Source of the DNA: Posidonia oceanica
Lineage: Eukaryota; Streptophyta; Magnoliopsida; Alismatales; Posidoniaceae
Direction: 5' to 3'
NCBI GenBank assembly: GCA_037176725.1
Contig: JAZBRS010000026.1
Location: forward strand, 154,143,501 to 154,207,500
Length of the DNA stretch: 64,000 bases
Shown here: positions 9,957 through 21,622 of the stretch, in pieces
Layout of the letters: each line of letters starts with the position of its first letter
How positions within the stretch are numbered: the first letter of the stretch is position 1
Translations under genes and position numbers: made by a program
Notes under the pieces: model-generated
What the model was told of the DNA's origin: nothing
Seen by the model: the letters and a program-made list of their open reading frames with translations, nothing else
Database searches by the model: none

Positions 9957-12900
9957 CGAAATAAAACATCGACAAAGCCATGCAGATGCAGATGCAAGGA
10001 GGAAGAGCAATAGAAGCAAGGGGGAGGCAAACAGTGCGTGTGTGAGAACAGACACTGTTTAAGGACCGCACAAAGTAGGTGTGAAGACCTACAAAGGGGA
10101 AGAGAAGCAAGTGGAGGGATTAACACTGTTTTGTGACTGTTTCCCACCAAAGTGTCCCACGATGTGTCTCGCACGCTACCAAAAGCTCGTGATGCGATCG
10201 GATCGTGGAAAAGGGGGAAGAAAGTCACAATTAGTGGTGAATCCAGGGGAAACGCAACACAATGATGCCAAGAGTACGCAAAAAGGGGAATAGAGTTAAT
10301 AGATAGGAGGAGGAGGTCCTAATCTGCATGCTCGAGAAACCAGAAAGCAAAAGCAATGCTTGCAATGCAAATGATGTGCAAATGAATGCTGTGCAAGGGT
10401 TTAGGAGGGCTTACCTTGGAAATCTGAAGCCTGATCTGAGAAATGCTTGGTCCATGCTGAAGAGCGCTCCGCTGGGGTCATCCAGGTAGCTTGGTTGAGA
10501 AGATCCAACAACCAGATCTGAAGATATCCCAACTTCAAGGCAAAGGGGCCAGAATAGGGGAGAAGAATGGATCTAGGTGTATAGGAGGTCCTACGGGTGT
10601 GCAAAACAGGTCCTCCCATGTAAATGGGAGCTAAGAATGCTTAAGTGTGTGCAGGAATGCCAAATGCAAAGATGCATGAGTGCAATGCATGCAGAAATGC
10701 AAAAAAAAGGACCTAAGAATGACTTTTTAGAAAACTTGGGAACTTATGTGCAATTTTTGAAAAAGTAGGGGTCTAAATGCAAAGATTTTGAAAAGTTAGG
10801 GGCTTTTATGCAAGGTTTTTGAAAATTGGAGGGTCTGAGTGCAATTTTGCAAAATACAGGGTTCAAAATGCAATTTTATAAGGCAAACATGTATTAGAAT
10901 AAGTTTTGAAATCATGTGGAGGATTAACATGCAATTTTGAAACATGCAGGGGTTGAAATGCAATTTTGTAAGCAAACGAGTGGTCTTAAATGGTCTGTGA
11001 ATGCAAATAGAGGACCTATATGCAATTTTTAAATATGCAGGGTCTTAAATGTAATTTTATAAGCAAAAATATGCATTTAAATGAGTTTTATAAACATGTA
11101 GAGGACCTATGTGTAATTTTGAAATATGTAGGGTCTAAAATGCAATTTTATAAGCAAAAATGTATTTTAACAGATGCTGTGCATTAATGTGAAGGACCTA
11201 TATGCAAAAATTAAAATGCATGGGAGAAATAATGCAATGCAGTAAGAAAAGTTGAAAAATAAATGCATAATCAAGATATCAGAGGACTAAAGTGCAAATA
11301 GAGGAAAAGACAGGGTTCACAAATGCAATTTACTAAGATAAACTTAAAGTATTAAATCAGATTATTAACTGAAGGACTAACATGCAAAAATGAAAAACTG
11401 CAGGACCTGAACTAAAATAAGTTTAAAAGGAAAACACAGCAGAAGGACTAACATGCAATTAGACAGTTTTTTAAGTTTTTCATGCAATTTAATAAGATTT
11501 AAATTCAGAATTAAATGAATCTTTAAACGAAGGCAGGACCAGAATGTAATAAAATGAAACAGCAAGGCAGATATGCAATTAATGGCAAAATTCGCATGGT
11601 TAAGGAAAATAAAGCTACAGTGCGAAGGCCGCGGCCATGGTCACTGTAGCACAGAGCTACCAGCGGCCATGGACGGCGGAGGAGGGGTGCTGGGGACACG
11701 CTGACCAGTCGGCGAGCTTCACCGGAGCCTGACGGACCTCGGAGCAGCGTTGCGGAGCCATGGCATGGCTAGAGGACGGCCGGAGAAGATGACGGAACAG
11801 TGCTGTCCAGAGGAAGACCGTCCAGACGATCGGTGCGACAGGAGGGCATTCTGAAAGCACAGCTGCGCTCCCGGGACTCGTGCGGACCTCGGACGACGAT
11901 CGGAGCAGCGTTCTGCTGGCGGAGCTGCATTCGAGCTCAAAGCTCACTGGAGAAGAAACAGTTGACCGTGGCGTTGACTCCGAGGAAGAGGCGGCGAAAC
12001 CCTAGTCTAAATGTTGGAAAAGCTGAAGGAGAGGAAGACTAATCTACTGGTGCAGGAGAGTACATGATTCGACGGTCGAATCCTTCCCCCGACATCAGCT
12101 GATTTAGCAGAAGACGGCGAGCTTTGTCTGAGCACTGCGGAGGTCGTCAATGGCTTCCAGGCGTCTGGATCAACTCGGTAGAGTCCTCCGGAGCTTCCTG
12201 AGCGTCTGGAGTGAAGCTTCGCGGCCCGGAGAGGAGAATTGCTTCAGTGGGTGCTACAGGAGTCGCCTGAGGTGGGGGAGATGGTGTACTGCTCTCTGGC
12301 TTAGTTGGAGGGTAGCGGTGACTTACTGGAGGTCTAGTGGGTGTTTTTGGATTCAGAGGTGGGCTGGTGGAAGCCTGGAGGGGGAGATTGGGTAGTCGGG
12401 TGATTTTCTGGAAAAATGGGTGCAGGTGTTTGAAATGGAGGGTCTGGTCTGTGGTGGTGACGAAGGATGAGGCTTTAGGGGTTTGGGAAGGTGATGTTTT
12501 AGTGAGCTTCTGGGCGGAATTTGGAGGGATTTTGTGGACTGTGGAGTAGGGAATTTTAGGGTGGAAGGTGTTGGGTTGCTGGCTTGGATTTTGGGAGACT
12601 GGAGGGTGATTTTGGGGTGGATTTGGTTGTGGAATGGGAGGCTGTGATGGTGGAGGTTAAGCCGAGATTGGGGGGTGAATTGTGAGTGGTTTGAGGGCTG
12701 TTGGAGGCTCTGGTTCCAGTGAAATGGAAGAAGAAGAAGGGGGCTCGATTTCAGTGGAAGAAGGAGAGAGTTCTGGGTGGCTTCTGCTCTGGATTTCCTT
12801 GCTCTCTCTCGGACGACAAAAGGTAGATGAGGAGGAGAGGAGCTGAGGTTTTATTAGCTGGCTCGATGGGGTGGAAGCGCGCAGTGGATTTCAAAATCCA

Positions 12901-15900
12901 TTGGCGGGAGCAGCAACTGGCAGCAGCGAGGACAGCCGGAGGCGACGTGCATTGAATGCTCCCCAGGGATCCTGCTGAGAGAAGAGAGAGGAGAAGGATG
13001 AGTTGGAGCCGATGGGATTGAGAGGGAAGAGAGAATTGAAATTTTTTGAAGAGAAGGAGCTGCTAGCGGGAGAGAACTGAGGAAGAAGAAGAAGAAGGAG
13101 GGGGGAAGGAGGAAGCTGTGCGGGCGGGCCGGGCTACGCACGAAAAAAAAGAAAAAAGAAAGGAGGGGAAGAGGAAGGGTGGAACGGGCCGGACTGGGCC
13201 CAAGAAAAAAGAAAGAAAAAAATAGAAAGAAAGGAAGAAAGGAAGAAAGGGAAAAGAAGAGGGGAAAGAAGAAGGAAATAAAAAAGATAAAAATAAAATA
13301 AAAATGGGAAAGGTTTTTAGAATGGTTGTGTTGTAAGTTAGGTCTTTGATTAAGTTTTTTAATGATTGTTTTTGATTAGTTAATTAGGATTAATGAGTTT
13401 TAGTTTTGATTAGGATTTTTAAGGATTTTTGTTTTTGATTTGTTTAAATGTTTTTAAGTCTTTCAAATTGTTTTTTTAATTATGTTTTTCTTGTTAAATA
13501 TTTGAGATTTTGATTAGGGTTTTTTTTAAAGATTGTTTTCAGATTAATTAGGATAAGTTTTAGCTTTTGATTAGGATTTTAAGGATTTTTGTTAAGCCTT
13601 TTTTAATTTGTTTTTGTTTGTTAATTTCTTTTAATATTTTTTTAGGTTAGATCTTCTTGTTAAGTTTTTAATTAGGTGTTCTTAAATTTTGATTGTTTGT
13701 TTTTATTTTTTAATCAAGTTTTCAAATTGTTTCTTTTTAGGATTGTTAAGTTAGGTTTTTTTTTTCTTAATTACTTGCCTTAGCATTTTTTAATTGTTTT
13801 CTTTTCCTTTTAGGATTTGTTTTTGATTGTTTTTTAGTAGGGTTTTTGCTTTTGCTTGTTTTGATTACATTTTGGTTTTTTCTTGATTTTATAGCATTTT
13901 CGTTTTATTAGTCTTGCATTTTTTAAGTGACATTCATGGTTTTTAGTTTTAGTTAGATTTAGTTAGGTTTTTTGGTTTTTAATTGTTTGTTTGATCTTTT
14001 TTTAATTATTTTTCTTAGGGTTTTGGTTTGTTTTCCTTTTGTTTTAGGGTTTTAAAGATTTTTTTAAGGAGTTTTTAGAGATTTAGTAAGAGAAAGGAAA
14101 AGAAAAGGAAAAGGAAGAAGGAAAAGGAGAAATGAAGAAGTAAAGAGGAAAAGGAAGAGTTGAAAGAAAATAATTTTTAGAAAATCAGAGAAAATGCTAA
14201 AAATAAGATAAAAATACAAATAAGATTCAGAAGGGATAGATGCACAAGGAGGGCCCATAGCCAGACAGGAAGAAGAGAGGGAAGGGAGTGAAAAGAAGGA
14301 GGATAATTAGGAGAGAGAGAGGAGAGAGAAAAGGATAATCCAGGAGAGAGAAAAGGATAATTTGATGAAATGAGAGGGTTAGAGGTTTTGAAAAGAAATG
14401 AAATTTGGGGAGTGTGTGACCTAGGGCCTCTAGGTTTGGGTTTGGATTTGGGAAGGTTTTGGAAGGGTTTTGAGGTGTAGAAAAAGGGTAGTTTTACCTA
14501 GGTTTTCTAGGATTTTTGGGAATGGTTTTGGTTTGAAAATTCTTAAGGGTTTTTGGTAGGTTTGTTAAGTTGGGAATGGTGAGTTTTCCTATGGTTTTTG
14601 GGTAGGTTTTGGGCTTGGGAAAGAGGTGTAAGTCTAGGTTAAGTTTGGGCTTATTTTGAAGGGTAGGATGAAAGGGTATGTGTAGGTTTGGACCTAGATT
14701 TGGATCCAGAAGTCACCAAGAGATTCCAATTGATCAAGCTTGTCAAAATAAGGTGTCAACACTTATAAGGCCTAAATGCAATGCAAAGAAAACATGCAAA
14801 CTTGTAAAAGTTGAAAAACATGGACTTATGTGCAATTTCAGAAAACTGTTGGGCTTTTTAACAATGCAATATGGCTTAAAATGCAACTAACATCGCATTT
14901 GAATGCATGGAGGACTAAAATGCAAATAAAACAATTTTTTTGGAATTTTTAGCAATGCAATAATGTTCTAAATGCAGATTAAATGAAATCTAACAACTGA
15001 ACAGGACTAAGATGCAAATAAGATGTATTTTTGGGTTTTCAGTAATGCAATAAGGTTTAAAACATGATTTAAATGATGAATGATTGAATTGAGGACTGAA
15101 ATGCAATTAAAATACGCTTCTGGGCTTTTTATTAATGCACTATTGTTTAAAATGCTAATTAAATGAAATGCATGAACTATGGAGGACTGATGTGCAATTA
15201 AACTAAGTACAGGGGCTAAAATGCAATGCAGTAAGATTCAAAACAAGATTTAAATGATTTTCAATCAATCACAGGATCTGAAAGCAAATAGAATAAAAGA
15301 CAGGGTCTAAAATGCAATGTAATATGATAAACATGCGATTTAAATGATTTTTAACAACTGAAGATGGACTAAAGTGCAAATAAAATAAATCAGAGGGCCT
15401 AAATGCATTGCAATATGGTAAAGCTGTGATTTAAATGATTTTTCAATTGAACAGAGGACCTGGATGTAATTTAGAATAAACAGAGGACTTTAAAGCAATG
15501 TAATAAGATAAAACATGCATTTAAATGATATGATAAATCAACAGAGGACTCAGTGCAAATATAATAAGTTGCAGAAGTTAAATGTAATGTAATAAGATAA
15601 AAAAATAAGCATTTAAATGATATTAATCAACTGCAGGACTTGAAAGTAAATAAAATAAGCTACTGGACTGAAAGTAAATGGCATCAAACTTTTTTAAACT
15701 ACAGCAGGACTGAAATGTAATAAAAAGAAATGACTGAAATTAAAAGCAATGCAATATAGTTTTATTCAGACATTAAATGATTCTTAAACTGACTCTGGAC
15801 CTAAACGTAATAAACAAAAACTAGCAAAGTTTACTTTAATGCATGACTTAAACCATATTCAAGTTTTAAAAATAGAAAAATAATGCTACAGTTGTCTTCT

Positions 15901-16113
15901 TACCGTAGCTCCAGCCACTGTGCTGGTTGAGGTGCGACGGCTCCAGCGGGCGGCTGGCGGCATGTGACGATGTGGAGGGGCTACTGGAGCTTTGGAGAGG
16001 ATCTGGAGGCAGCCTGGAGGCGGCACGGCGGTCTGGTGCATGCGACGAGCGGCGGCAGCAGCGATCGTTGCTAGGGAAGAAGAGAACTCTAGCGAGACGG
16101 GAAACAGCGCACA

Positions 16114-16426
16114 GAGCACGAAACGTGCTGGAGAAGGACTGAGAAGCAAGAGGGGAGAGAGACGGAGCTAGGGGGAGTTGGTTGCCTGTGTGCGCGTGTG
16201 GAACGGGCCACTGACCTCGGTGGGTTGCTGCACTGCCGGCGAGGGTTGCGATGGCATTGGAGCCGGCGGAGAGCACGAAACGTGCTGGAGAAGGGTTGAG
16301 AAGCAAGAGGGGAGAGAGACGAAGCTAGGGGGAGTTGGCTGCCTGTGTGTGCGCTTGGAACGGGCCACTGAACTCGGTGGGTTGCTGCGTTGTCGGCGGA
16401 GGTTGCGACAGCACTGGAGGTGGCGA
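16114..16426. repeat. 157-bp tandem duplication within B 3' LTR
   Basis: Two copies begin GAGCACGAAACGTGCTGGAG at 16114 and 16271. The right LTR has only one copy (from 35927), so the duplication arose after insertion. Confidence 0.85.
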
Positions 16427-18417
16427 GACGACAGGCAGATGATGCCAGCGAGTTGCACCTGCGCAGGCGGTGTTCTAGGTGGCCTCAGAGGTGGATTGCA
16501 GTGGCTGGAGTGATGCCTGGGATTTTTGGGTGCCGACGGAGGAGTTGCAGGTGGGGGAGGAGGTCTGTTGCTCTCCGGGCTAGAGGGACACCTTCGATGG
16601 CTTCGTGGAGGGTTGGTGAAGGTGTCGGAGGGCTTGAATTGGAGTGGTGGTTGCTCTGTGGTGAGGTGGAAGTTTTTGAAGTTTTGGGCAGAGGTGGGGG
16701 CTCAAGTGTTTGTGGTGGATTCTGGGAGCAGTGGTGGGTGTCGGGCTGAAGTGTTGGTAAGCTTGTGATGGTGGTGGATCAGTGAGTTGGCTGGAGAAAT
16801 TTGGATGGATGGCGAAGGCTGTGGTGGTTGTTCTGGGCTGGAGATGGTCGTGGAGGAAGAGTTGGGTTCAGAGGGGGATTTCTCGGTGGATTTGTGGGTG
16901 TTTCTGGCTCTGGAAGGTGCACAAGGAAGAGTGGGATTCTGGGTAGCTTGGGTGTGTGTTTTCTGGGTGTTTCTGGGTTGATTCTCTCCCATTCTTCCTC
17001 TCTTTTCTCTGGTCTGACCGTTCTGTGTATGGGTGTGTTTGTGGTGGTTTTTCTTGGTCTTCCTGCCACCAATGGCAGGGCATGGAGGTGATGGTGGTCT
17101 TGGTCTTCGGCCACAGGGCATGGGTGAAGGTCAGAAGTCTTGGTGGTGTCAGGGAGGTTTGAATCTGGAGGAGAATCACGGGGGAGGGAGGTGTTGTCGT
17201 TTGCTGGCTGTGAGAGGGAGAAGAGAAGAAGGAGGAAGAAGAAGAAGGAAGGGAAGAGATGGGTTGGGCCGTAGGCTGGCTGCATAGTGAAAAAGAAAAA
17301 AGAAAAAGAAGAGGAGGATGGAGAGTGGGCCGGGCTGAAGGAATAGGGAAAGAGAAAGAAAAAAGAAAGGAAATAAAGAAAGAAAGAAGGAAAGAAAGGA
17401 GGAAAGGGAAGGAGGATAAAGAGGAGAGAGAAGAAGAAAGAAAAGGATAATTAGAGAAGAAAGAAGGAAAAAAGACGTGAGTTTGGGTTTTTATTTTTTT
17501 ATAAAAATTTTGTTTTTCTTTTGAATTTTAATTGTTTTAATTGGATTTTTGAATGGTTTTTGATTTGTTTTAATTGTTTTTAAGTTTTTTTAATTTGTTT
17601 TAATTGTTATTAAGTTTGTTTAACTTGTTTTAATTGTTTTTAAGTTTGTTTAACTTGCTTTTAATTTGTTTTCAAGTTTTCAAATTGTTTTAGCTTGGAT
17701 TTTTCTTTTAAATTGTTTTCTAAGTGTTTTGATTTGTTTTTTTTGTTAGAATTTTCTTTTTATTTTCTTCTTTAAGTGTTTTAATTTGTTTTTGATTGTT
17801 TTAAGTTTTAAATTTTGTTTTTAATTGCTTTAAAGTTTTTTTAATTGTTTTGGTTTGTTTTTAAATTGTTTTAACTGTTTAAAATTATTTTTAAGTCTTT
17901 TGGTTTGTTTTAATTTGATTTTCAGCCCTTTAAATTGTTTTAATTGTTTTTTAAGTTTGTTTAACTTGTTTTTCTTTTGTTTTTAAGTTTTTTAAATGGT
18001 TTTAGTTTGGACTTTCTTTTTAAATTGTTTTTTAAGTATTTTGATTTGCTTTTTGATTGTTTTAAGTTTTGAAATTTGCTTTAATTGTTTTTTAAGTCTT
18101 GGGATTTGTTTTAATTTGTTTTTAAATTAGATTTTCTTTCGAATTATTTTTTATGTGTTTGATTTATTTCTCTGGTTAGATTTTTCTCTTTGATTGTTTT
18201 AAGGAGTGTTGAATGGGGGCTGATGATGGGTTTGAAGAAGGAGGATAATGAGGAGAGAGAAAAGGATAATGACTTAGATTTGGAGGGGTTTTGTGTGAGT
18301 GTGTGACCTAGGATTTCTAGGATTTGACCTAAGGTTTAATCTAGGGTTTTCTATGGTTTTAAATGGGATTTTTGAAGGGTTTTGGAAGGATTTAGGGTTT
18401 AGGTTTGAAATGGGTTT

Positions 18418-18478
18418 TGGTTTAGGGTTTTGGGTTTAGGGTTTGGTTTAGGGTTTAGGGTTTGGTTTGAAATGGGTT
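18418..18478. repeat. Interstitial TTTAGGG-type repeats in B 3' LTR
   Basis: Several TTTAGGG units interleaved with GGTTTGGTTTAGGG variants, matched at 38085-38130 in the other LTR. In the sense direction they read CCCTAAACCC, i.e. telo-box-like, near the start of U3. Confidence 0.8.
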
Positions 18479-18532
18479 TTGAAGCCACCAGAGAGATCCA
18501 CTAATTCAGCCTGTCAAAATGGGGTGTCAACA

Positions 18533-18546
18533 GATGCCCCTCCTTG
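18533..18546 (-). other. Polypurine tract of element B
   Basis: The sense strand reads CAAGGAGGGGCATC directly before the LTR start TGTTGACACC. This is the expected position for plus-strand DNA priming. Element C has the equivalent at 46672-46686. Confidence 0.8.
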
Positions 18547-19059
18547 AGTGAGGTCAAGGGGACTGAGGCCACTGCTTAGGGTTGACAATACACCCCATTT
18601 GACCAGAGAGCCAAACACTTTTGGCGTGAGCCACTTATTCGACGGATGCACCGAAAATCGCGACCCAATGTCGAAATGCTAGATGCGGATGCGAATGCAG
18701 ATGTTGATGGAATGCAATGTATGCAATGTATGCTAATGCGATGCAATGCTGATGATGCAATGCAATTAGTCTAGCATGAAAGGCTATAAAAATGAAGAAG
18801 CATAGAATTGATGCAAAAGGATGCTAAGAGAAACTGCGATGCAACGCGAAAATTTGGCGGCTAGTCCAAACTTGCGCAACAGAGAGGGGAAAAAGGGGCA
18901 GCCTGTCCCCACCTGAGGGAGCAAGCATGCAAGGCGGTTGGAGCCGCGTAGAAAAGAGGCAACCGAAACAAAAGAGGCGCGAAGGGAGAGGGGCACCCTC
19001 TCTTGCCACGGAGAGATGCGGGACTTCGTCTTCTTGGAACAAAGTCGCGCGAAGGAAGT
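18547..19059. other. Spacer between PPT and hairpin array in B
   Basis: Conserved with 46687-47215 of element C (shared word GCGTGAGCCACTTATTCG). It contains degenerate ATGCAATG microrepeats (18660-18780). No gene is seen; short ORFs at 18784-19106 overlap each other and lack protein-level conservation. Confidence 0.55.
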
Positions 19060-19935
19060 GATAAGTTATCGGACTTATCGATCGGAGGAGATGAGTTTCG
19101 GATCATCAGCCGGGAGCGATAGTTTACGGTCCTATCAACCGGAAGCGATAGTTTACAGTCCTATCAACCGGAAAGCGATGTTTTACGGATCATCAAACCG
19201 GAAGGGTGATAGTTACTGGATATCAGCCGGAAAACACAACTGCACGCGATAGTTACTGGATATCAGCCGAAAGGGTGATGAGTTTTGGATCATCAACCGA
19301 AGAATGATAGTTTACGGTCCTATCAACCGGAAGCGATAGTTTACGGTCCTATCAATCGGAAAGGTGTAGTTGTGAGTGATAGTTACTGGATATCAGCCGA
19401 AAAACGCAATTACAGGTGATAGTTACTGGATATCAGCCGAAAGAGTGATGAGTTTCGGATCATCAACCGAAGAACGATAGTTTACGGTCCTATCAGCTGG
19501 AAGCGATAGTTTACGGTCCTATCAATCGGAAGCGATAGTTTACGATCCTATCAACCGAAAGTGATAGTTTACGGTCCGATCAACCAGAAGGTGCAATTGC
19601 GAGTGATAGTTACTGGATATCAGCCGAAAGGTTGATGAGTTTCGGATCATCAGCCGAAGAGTGATGAGTTTCGGATCATCAGCCGAAGAGTGATGAGTTT
19701 CAGATCATCAGCCGAAGAGGGATGAATTGATAAGATGTCGGACTTATCAGCAGGAAGTCATGATTAACGGTCATCAACCGGAAGCGATAGTTTACGGTCC
19801 TCTCAACCGGAAGCGATGTTTAACGGCCATCAGTCGGAAGGCGATGTTTAACGGCCATCAGCCGGAAAGGTGATGTTTAACGGCCATCAGCCGGAAAAGT
19901 GATTGATTGATATGATGACGGACTTATCAGCCAAG
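19060..19935. repeat. Tandem array of about 28 short hairpins (element B)
   Basis: Each unit of about 27-30 bp is a small inverted repeat followed by a CARCCGGAAG-like spacer. Unit types include GATAGTTTACGGTCCTATC (19118-19136), GATGAGTTTCGGATCATC (19090-19107), GATAGTTACTGGATATC (19208-19224), GATGTTTAACGGCCATC (19815-19831) and GATAAGTTATCGGACTTATC (19060-19079). Stem halves change together while the loop keeps a CGG/TGG core, so pairing rather than primary sequence seems kept. A few units are mispaired (about 19565 and 19790). Element C has a homologous array. It lies downstream (sense) of the post-pol ORF and upstream of the PPT. Confidence 0.9.
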
Positions 19936-20013
19936 AAGATTGGAGCCCGTGACATGCAGGTATATCAATGGGGAACGATAGGGCATGATACCACAGGACA
20001 TCTAAAAAAGATG

Positions 20014-20040
20014 CCCCTGGTATCAGGATGATACCAGGGG
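20014..20040. other. Stable 11-bp hairpin between hairpin array and post-pol ORF (B)
   Basis: A perfect inverted repeat CCCCTGGTATC / GATACCAGGGG encloses a 5-nt loop AGGAT. The homologous site in C (48994-49014) is CTGGTGTC/GACACCAG, where an A-T pair has become G-C. Confidence 0.85.
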
Positions 20041-20417
20041 ACAGTCGAAGCGCCCTTGGCATCGAAAAGCGAAGGATAGACAAAACTGACGTGTTTGTCA
20101 AACGAGTAGTTTGGGGTACTAACCCTACGGAGACTCAGCCGAGTGCGCTTGATGGCTCGACTTGACGGCATGGGTTTGCAGAGATTCTAGCGTTTGGATT
20201 GATTGCTAAGGACTTTCCTACATCATTTTGGCAGCAAGTCTGGCCAGGGACCTTAAGATATGATTGGCAAAGATATGAAATGCATTAAGCAGTCTTGGAG
20301 TGCAAGCAGACGGCACAAAACACTTTTGCATTGATAGAACTGTTGATTACACGCCTGTGGCAGGCTAGAAGATACAGCATAACTTGAAAGGAAACTAAAC
20401 TGGCAGCTGTATAAGTA

Positions 20418-21622
20418 CCCTAGTTGGTTCAGGCCTTCTTCGATTTCCTGGAGTCAAGGAACAGGGGGCCGCCTGGCGGGATTTCATTGATGGGCCAGAG
20501 CTCTTGCACCTCGGTCATGTACTCAGGAGTGCATCCTATGCTTCTCGCAGCTGCGATGTCTGTCGATCGCACTCCATGCTGCATTAGATTGGCCAGCTCC
20601 TTTGTTGCAGCAGTTGTACTGAGGGGATATGTCTAAAGAAACTTGGGCGCTGTGCTGTCGACAAAGGTGCCCTGCCGGAAGCCAAATTGGCACATGAAGC
20701 TGATAGGGTGGTATTCCACACCCGCAGTGCATCCTGGTAGCACGACCAATCGCATGTCGCGTGTGCTGAAGAAGACAATGAATGGTTCGACCGCGGAGGG
20801 GATGATACGCCAGGTTACTGCGTCATCCATCAGCTCTGATAGCTTCTCGTATTCTTCCTTGATGCTCTTGATTGTCTTGGCATGGCCGCTGTTGCAGTAG
20901 GCTTCAAAAGCATGCGCTTGAGGGCACAGAAGGTCCATCTCTAAGTGTGTGGCTAGCCAGACCTGTATAAGTGCTCCGCAGCCATGGAAGTGGCAGCAGC
21001 GATGCGAGATGCGGTCCAGCCCACGATATGTCTCTGCTAGGACAACCGGTGCCAGGTCTATCTGCCGGGTCACCACAGCAAGTACTATTTCAATGATCTC
21101 GATGGCCACTGTCATTCGGCCATGAGTAATGATCAGCTCGCCTAGGAAGCGGGTGACAAATCCACGGAGCCACAGCTCGTCTCCGAGTTCAGCACGCTTT
21201 CCCATAGTATCATCAAAGTACGCTAGGCGAAGTAGGGGCGTGGGCCCACTGGTACAGATCAGTCTTTGCTGGCAGCTTTGAGTAGAGAGCCCAGTCAGCT
21301 GGCTCAGGACTGCAATGTATCCATTACGCCTCATGAAGATAGGTGGTCCCATGATCTTGGAGAAGCCGTAGATCCGACGCACTTCTTCCAGTGTGGGTGT
21401 CAGTGCAGTTCTGCTAAAGTGGAAGATGTGGTGCACTGGTTTCTAGAACCTTGCAGCGGCGCACAGAAGATGACGGCTCACTTCTACATCAGCGGCCTTC
21501 AGTAGTTTGGTTGAAATGCCTCATAGGCATAGCTTTTCGCAGTCATCTTTGGTGAGCTTGCCGATCCACTCTCGCAGGGTCTCAGAGCAGTGCACCGGGG
21601 TCACTAGAGTAGGGAAACCCAT
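20418..21622 (-). pseudogene. Post-pol ORF of element B, plant mobile-domain-like (broken)
   Basis: An extra ORF in the same sense as gag-pol lies between integrase and the 3' LTR. It would start at the ATG at 21620-21622 and spans about 400 codons. The best open part (20633-21436) contains LTPTLEEVRRIYGF, an FMRR motif, a helix-rich centre with HRCCHFHGCGALIQVWLA, and a C-terminal GVEYHPI...RQFG motif. From memory this resembles plant mobile-domain proteins (PMD / DUF7745 type); that assignment is unverified. Breaks seen: CGA-to-TGA and TGG-to-TAG in the N-terminal part, TAG at 20633-20635, and a CGA-to-TGA near the C-terminus. Standard Ty3/gypsy elements lack this gene; it may be captured host sequence. 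Confidence 0.65.

Larger units (their letters stand above)
1..14761 (-). mobile_element. Element A: right (5') part of a Tat-like Ty3/gypsy retrotransposon
   Basis: Read on the minus strand, this is the 5' portion of an LTR retrotransposon: the LTR occupies 2742-14761, followed by the primer site, leader and start of gag, which runs off the left edge. Its right end, ...GTGTCAACA at 14761, abuts sequence that aligns with the interior of element B's LTR (14762 onward matches 34676 onward). A is therefore inserted in B's 3' LTR. The 5 bp after the end are CTTAT; the other copy of the target duplication lies outside the window. A solo LTR (4017-9951) is nested inside. Lineage assignment rests on the tRNA-Arg primer site and close similarity to gag of the better preserved elements B and C. 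Confidence 0.85.
2742..14761 (-). repeat. 5' LTR of element A, split by a solo LTR
   Basis: The LTR runs 2742-4016 plus 9957-14761, about 6.08 kb once the insertion (4017-9951) and one target copy are removed. On the plus strand it begins TGTAGTAATC and ends GGTGTCAACA, so the sense ends are TGTTGACACC...GATTACTACA. Blocks after the insertion: a module shared with other LTRs (9957-10630), a degenerate ATGCAATTTT-type repeat zone (10640-11600), a GC-rich block (11600-13100), a purine tract (13140-13300), a T-rich zone (13310-14060) and a G-rich terminal part. Short ORFs here are not conserved as proteins and I do not call them genes. Confidence 0.85.
14762..18532 (-). repeat. 3' LTR of element B (U3-side remnant)
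   Basis: This aligns with 34676-38196 of the right LTR: the same repeat zone, GC-rich block (15890-17100), purine tract (17210-17460), T-rich zone (17480-18200), TTTAGGG runs and terminal GGGGTGTCAACA at 18532. Relative to the right LTR it carries a 157-bp tandem duplication (16114-16426) and about 100 bp near 15330-15430 missing on the right. The start adjacent to 14762 is the insertion point of element A. Confidence 0.88.

Noticed and set aside
16390..17285. ORFs of up to 168 codons in B LTR, repeated at 36003-36986
   Set aside because: Conserved between the two LTRs only because these are copies of one sequence. Both strands are open at once, there is no recognisable domain and the composition is biased.
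18418..18478. True telomere or chromosome end
   Set aside because: Short, mixed with variants and found at the same place in both LTRs of B; it is part of the LTR.
19060..19935. CRISPR-like array
   Set aside because: Repeats are variable and themselves palindromic with no unique equal-length spacers, the genome is a plant, and no cas genes are present.
20014..20040. tRNA-Met-type PBS because of the TGGTATCA word
   Set aside because: Part of a perfect hairpin, not next to an LTR end, and the element uses tRNA-Arg.
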